Source: Saccharina japonica
Lineage: Eukaryota > Sar > Phaeophyceae > Laminariales > Laminariaceae
DNA: 64,000 bases
Assembly: GCA_008828725.1 (NCBI GenBank)
Contig: MEHQ01002799.1
Coordinates: 132,662-196,661 of the forward strand
Direction: 5' to 3'
Translations under genes and position numbers: made by a program
Notes under the pieces: model-generated
What the model was told of the DNA's origin: nothing
What the model saw: the letters and a program-made list of their open reading frames with translations, nothing else
The model's database searches: none
Part shown: piece after piece, positions 32,019-64,000 of the stretch
Position numbering within the stretch: the first letter of the stretch is position 1
Layout of the letters: the number at the start of each line of letters is the position of its first letter

Positions 32019-34714
32019 ACGTATGTATGTGTCTCCGAGTACATACATACATGCTGTAGTTTCTCATGGCCCATTATGTCGCCCCCTGAACAGGGGGGGG
32101 GGGCAAGGCCAGCTATAACATGTATGTGCTGCTGGTCTCCGAGTGTAATAATCCTGCGTCGGCTGAGGTGGGGGGGGTGTTTTCATGCCCCCACTAGTGC
32201 GCTTTTGGCTGTGTTACTTACCAACTCTTACTTGTGGCCTGTGGCCTCTTTCTTGGGCTGGTGGCGCGCCGAAAGCGCCTGGGGGTGGAATCACAGAGAG
32301 ATTCGCCGCCCCCGCCCTCTTCTGCTTCCGATTCTTTGGTGGTCTTGCTGGGTTGTAACGGCATCTTGTTTCTCGATATTGGTTCTGGCGCAAGCTCTGC
32401 CGCCTTTTCCTATGCCGGGACGAGACCACTATGACGAGATGAGACTTTGCTACTGTACGTCGTAGCCTTTACCCGCCCAGAGACTGAAGGGGACGGCCTT
32501 TAGGGTTTAGATGATTGGTCGGATAGACGAGAGGAAGTGGTCCAGGTCTACGTAGGACTCACTACTAAAACAAATAAATGATGGAAAGGCACATAACAGA
32601 AAAGAGGCTTCAAGTTACTGTAACTCTTCTGTCGACCAATCTACTTATTACGTATAATATGTCCCCACCGTAGATCTTATACTTTAAGTACAACAAGACT
32701 ACAATAGCCATTATCTAACGTTTCTCTACGTTACACTACCCGCGTTCTTCCCTAAGCTGCCGATCGATGCAGACGCTTTCTACGCTACACAGTACCTGGT
32801 AGTAGTTAGCTGCACACCAGGTGCACACTGCAAAGATCCTTCCTGGACGTTACACTCTTCTCATTGTCCAATCATACGAGTACATACATTCTCTATTGTA
32901 CTGGCCTCTCTCCAGTGTACCACAGCATTGTTAGTCGAACCGTCTAACAGCTAGCAGCGGTCTTATATCACTCGTTACGTTAGCTCCGCTTTCCGCATGG
33001 GCTTCGAGTCTCCTTGTGACAGTGACTACTGCTGTGGACAGGTGATGCAGGATGGATCTACGAGTATGCGCCTTTTGGCCATTTTGCGCTTTTTGCGGAG
33101 ACTGACTCGCCCCCTTATCCCGACTATGTACCGCCACCAAACATTGCTGAAACCCTTCAAAATGTCGGCGGGGTTGTTTAAAAATTCGTTGAAAAAAATC
33201 GACTCATGCGGGTAGTTTAGTGGTGTGTAAGCCAGCCGCTGTGTCTCACTACGCCAGCCAGCGCTCGTCGGTGCTGCTTTGGAGCATAGGGCGATGCAAG
33301 GGTGAAGCCGCTGGCTTGAGAGTTGCGGAAGTATCGCGCATTGGGAGCAAGCTTGTCTGTGGACAGACTTCGACAACATTCAAAATACGCATTTTTCTAC
33401 CATCATAGGGTAGTTGGTGCGTGCTGTGAGTACGCAGGCTGCTCAGCTGCGGCCGAGAAGCGTCCGCCATGGTGCCTGCAAGGGAGGTGAGCCAGCACTC
33501 CGCTGCACTTGGTAGGCCAACGGACGACTTATCTCGTTGTTTGTGCAATCGCATGCCAGCCTTTGATCGCAGCATACGCTACAGCAGTAGTTGTTATTGT
33601 TCTACGTAGATAACATCACATGGCCAGTACCTGGTATGTACATACTACTGGTGCACTGCGGTATTTTACGAAGGTACCCAATACTGCCGGTTTGCGTACT
33701 GCGTATTATATGTACTCGTGCTCGTATACTGGTGCTCGGATATACTCGCGCATCGCGCATACCGACGACGTACCGGTACGAGTCTTGGTGCGAGGTATTA
33801 TATTATATGGTGCAATTACCATGACAATTGCTCTACGAGTACTGATATCGTCGAGATTAATTCTGCATGCCGGTACCCTTGTGATCGGAACAAATCGGAG
33901 CGACGTCTGACGTACTGCTGTACGACAGAGTATCGATATTTGATACCAGGTGATGCCTGTGGCCTGTGTACAGCAGCGTGTGCATTGTGTACATAAGGGA
34001 AACCATGTTACAGTAAGTTTCGCGCTGTCTTGCACAGGCGCTCCCGGTATATTCCATACGACTCCGAGTACGTATATATGCGGGGGGTATTGAGAGTAAG
34101 TACTGTACTGCGAGTACTCGCAGTATGAGCGCACTAACGTGTAAGTACTGGCGGTATCCGCAAGTACGTGACTCCTAAATACTGCCAGTACTGGCAGTAT
34201 ACGCCCGAAGTACTGGCAGAATGAGCAGCATCGAACGTTACAGCAGTACGAGTAGCAAACTGCCAGGTGTCCGCATAATCTCCAATGTTTTCCCCTGGAA
34301 CGTGTTTTACTCCAACTCCCACTCCTGGTAGCATCTGGGTTTGATTTCTGTTTTTGCGGAAGATTGTGGATGAAACTATTAATATCAGAACGGCGCACGG
34401 CAATTGCTCCCTGCATATATGCATAATATTCACCTCATAATCCGAGTGTAAGTGGGAGTGTTGAAGAGTATTTAATACGGCGAGTACGCGCGGTTTGAGC
34501 AGCACTAACGGGTGAAATACTGGAAATACGGCCACTACTGGCAGTATCCGACTACTGCCAGTACTGTATCCGCAATACAGAACCCCAAAATACAGATCAT
34601 ACAGATCAGGAGTATATCTCCGCTGAAAGACCTAGGTAACGAAGCAGGAATTGATGATCTGTGCAAGCGGTGATTTATTTTAATCACGTACGTATAACCT
34701 GGAAAATTGAGCTG

Positions 34715-34842
34715 TACTTAATACGGGAGACCATAGTAGATAGGACCAAATGTTGTTACTATTAATAGTAAAAGTAGGTATATGTATGTATAGGTTTTTG
34801 TCTGAACCGTAGGTCCTGTTTACTACGGTTCCCAGTAATAGT
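34715..34842. mobile_element. MITE family B
   Basis: GGGAGACCATAGTAGATAGG at the left and GGTCCTGTTTACTACGGTTCC at the right, just upstream of the first megasynthase exon found. Confidence 0.6.
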
Positions 34843-34913
34843 TATCATTCGTAATAAACATCAGCCGACTTGACACTGCTTTATGAATCCGACGTGCTTG
34901 CTCCCTATTTCAG

Positions 34914-63743
<28,830 letters not shown>

Positions 63744-63879
63744 GTGGGTTGGTTGGGCCATGATAAATAGTTAGTTTTCGAGTTGATTTAAGTTGGTTTT
63801 GGTATATACATACATGAATTGGCTCGAAAGTGTGTTGGTTTTTGCGATTATCATAGTAGATCAGGCTCAGAAGCAATCG

Positions 63880-63960
63880 TCCCCCTAGGACTACGGCCAT
63901 GCATGAACATGAAGTACACCCCCCTCCACATCGACCCTCCCCCTCCCCCTCCCCCCATCT
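63880..63960 (+). repeat. Repeat A tail with C-rich tract at window end
   Basis: GACTACGGCCATGCATGAAC, GAAGTACACCCCCC, then CCCTCCCC-rich sequence to the end. By analogy with earlier introns, the next exon is probably just beyond the window. Confidence 0.6.
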
Positions 63961-64000
63961 AAACGACTTTATCCCCTCCCTCCCCTCCCGACCGCCAACC

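Larger units (their letters stand above)
30313..34913. other. Intergenic or 5' intronic region
   Basis: No gene recognised. It contains an MITE B relative (30700-30845), a GGGTC-type element (31230-31440), a family E element (31530-31770), MITE G (31769-32018), an unassigned GC-rich stretch (32200-32450), another at 33200-33580, and paired TACTGGCAGTA palindromes (34080-34570). An MITE B lies at 34715-34840. The missing first exon of the megasynthase should lie here. Confidence 0.45.

Noticed and set aside
32214-32465. GC-rich overlapping frames on both strands
   Set aside because: Several frames are open at once, none shows a motif I can defend, and there are no supporting splice sites.

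Overview
The window is nuclear DNA from a large, intron-rich and repeat-rich eukaryote. Genes are split into short exons by introns of 0.2 to 5 kb. The introns are packed with small non-autonomous transposons, microsatellites and homopolymer C/G runs. Exons are GC-rich and their proteins carry long Gly/Ala/Ser/Pro low-complexity inserts. This style resembles brown algae and their stramenopile relatives, but nothing in the window fixes the lineage. Positions 91-820 are an assembly gap.

Three spliced protein genes can be supported. (1) Minus strand, 8016 down to 4233: the first three exons of a secreted or membrane-anchored tetratricopeptide (TPR) protein; its 3' part is not visible. (2) Plus strand, about 14874-30312: an Aurora-type mitotic Ser/Thr kinase in seven phase-matched exons, with every catalytic motif present; a 5' exon is probably missing. 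Two decayed copies of its DFG exon lie just upstream of the real one. (3) Plus strand, 34914 to beyond 63743: a gene of at least 29 kb whose exons encode, in order, an acyl-CoA-binding domain, a fatty acyl-CoA reductase, a dihydroxyacetone-phosphate acyltransferase and an alkyl-DHAP synthase. These are the carrier and the three enzymes that turn acyl-CoA and DHAP into alkyl-DHAP, the first committed ether-lipid precursor. One uninterrupted exon (52369-54152) carries both the end of the acyltransferase region and the start of alkyl-DHAP synthase, so I read this as one fused ether-lipid megasynthase. The FAR-acyltransferase half is known as a fusion in Tetrahymena (TtFARAT). I know of no described four-part version, and this is the main finding. 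Weak points are a phase break and missing FAR C-terminal exon(s) between 43280 and 46681, and missing acyltransferase motif III between 48292 and 49292.

Other content: a complete tRNA-Gly(UCC) gene on the minus strand (23246-23316); a possible minus-strand terminal exon inside an intron of the megasynthase gene (44410-44553); at least ten dispersed repeat families, including Stowaway-like MITEs, several nested inside one another; and many tandem arrays. Four of 26 phase-checked introns begin with GC instead of GT. The stretches 8.0-14.9 kb and 30.3-34.9 kb hold only repeats and unassigned sequence.
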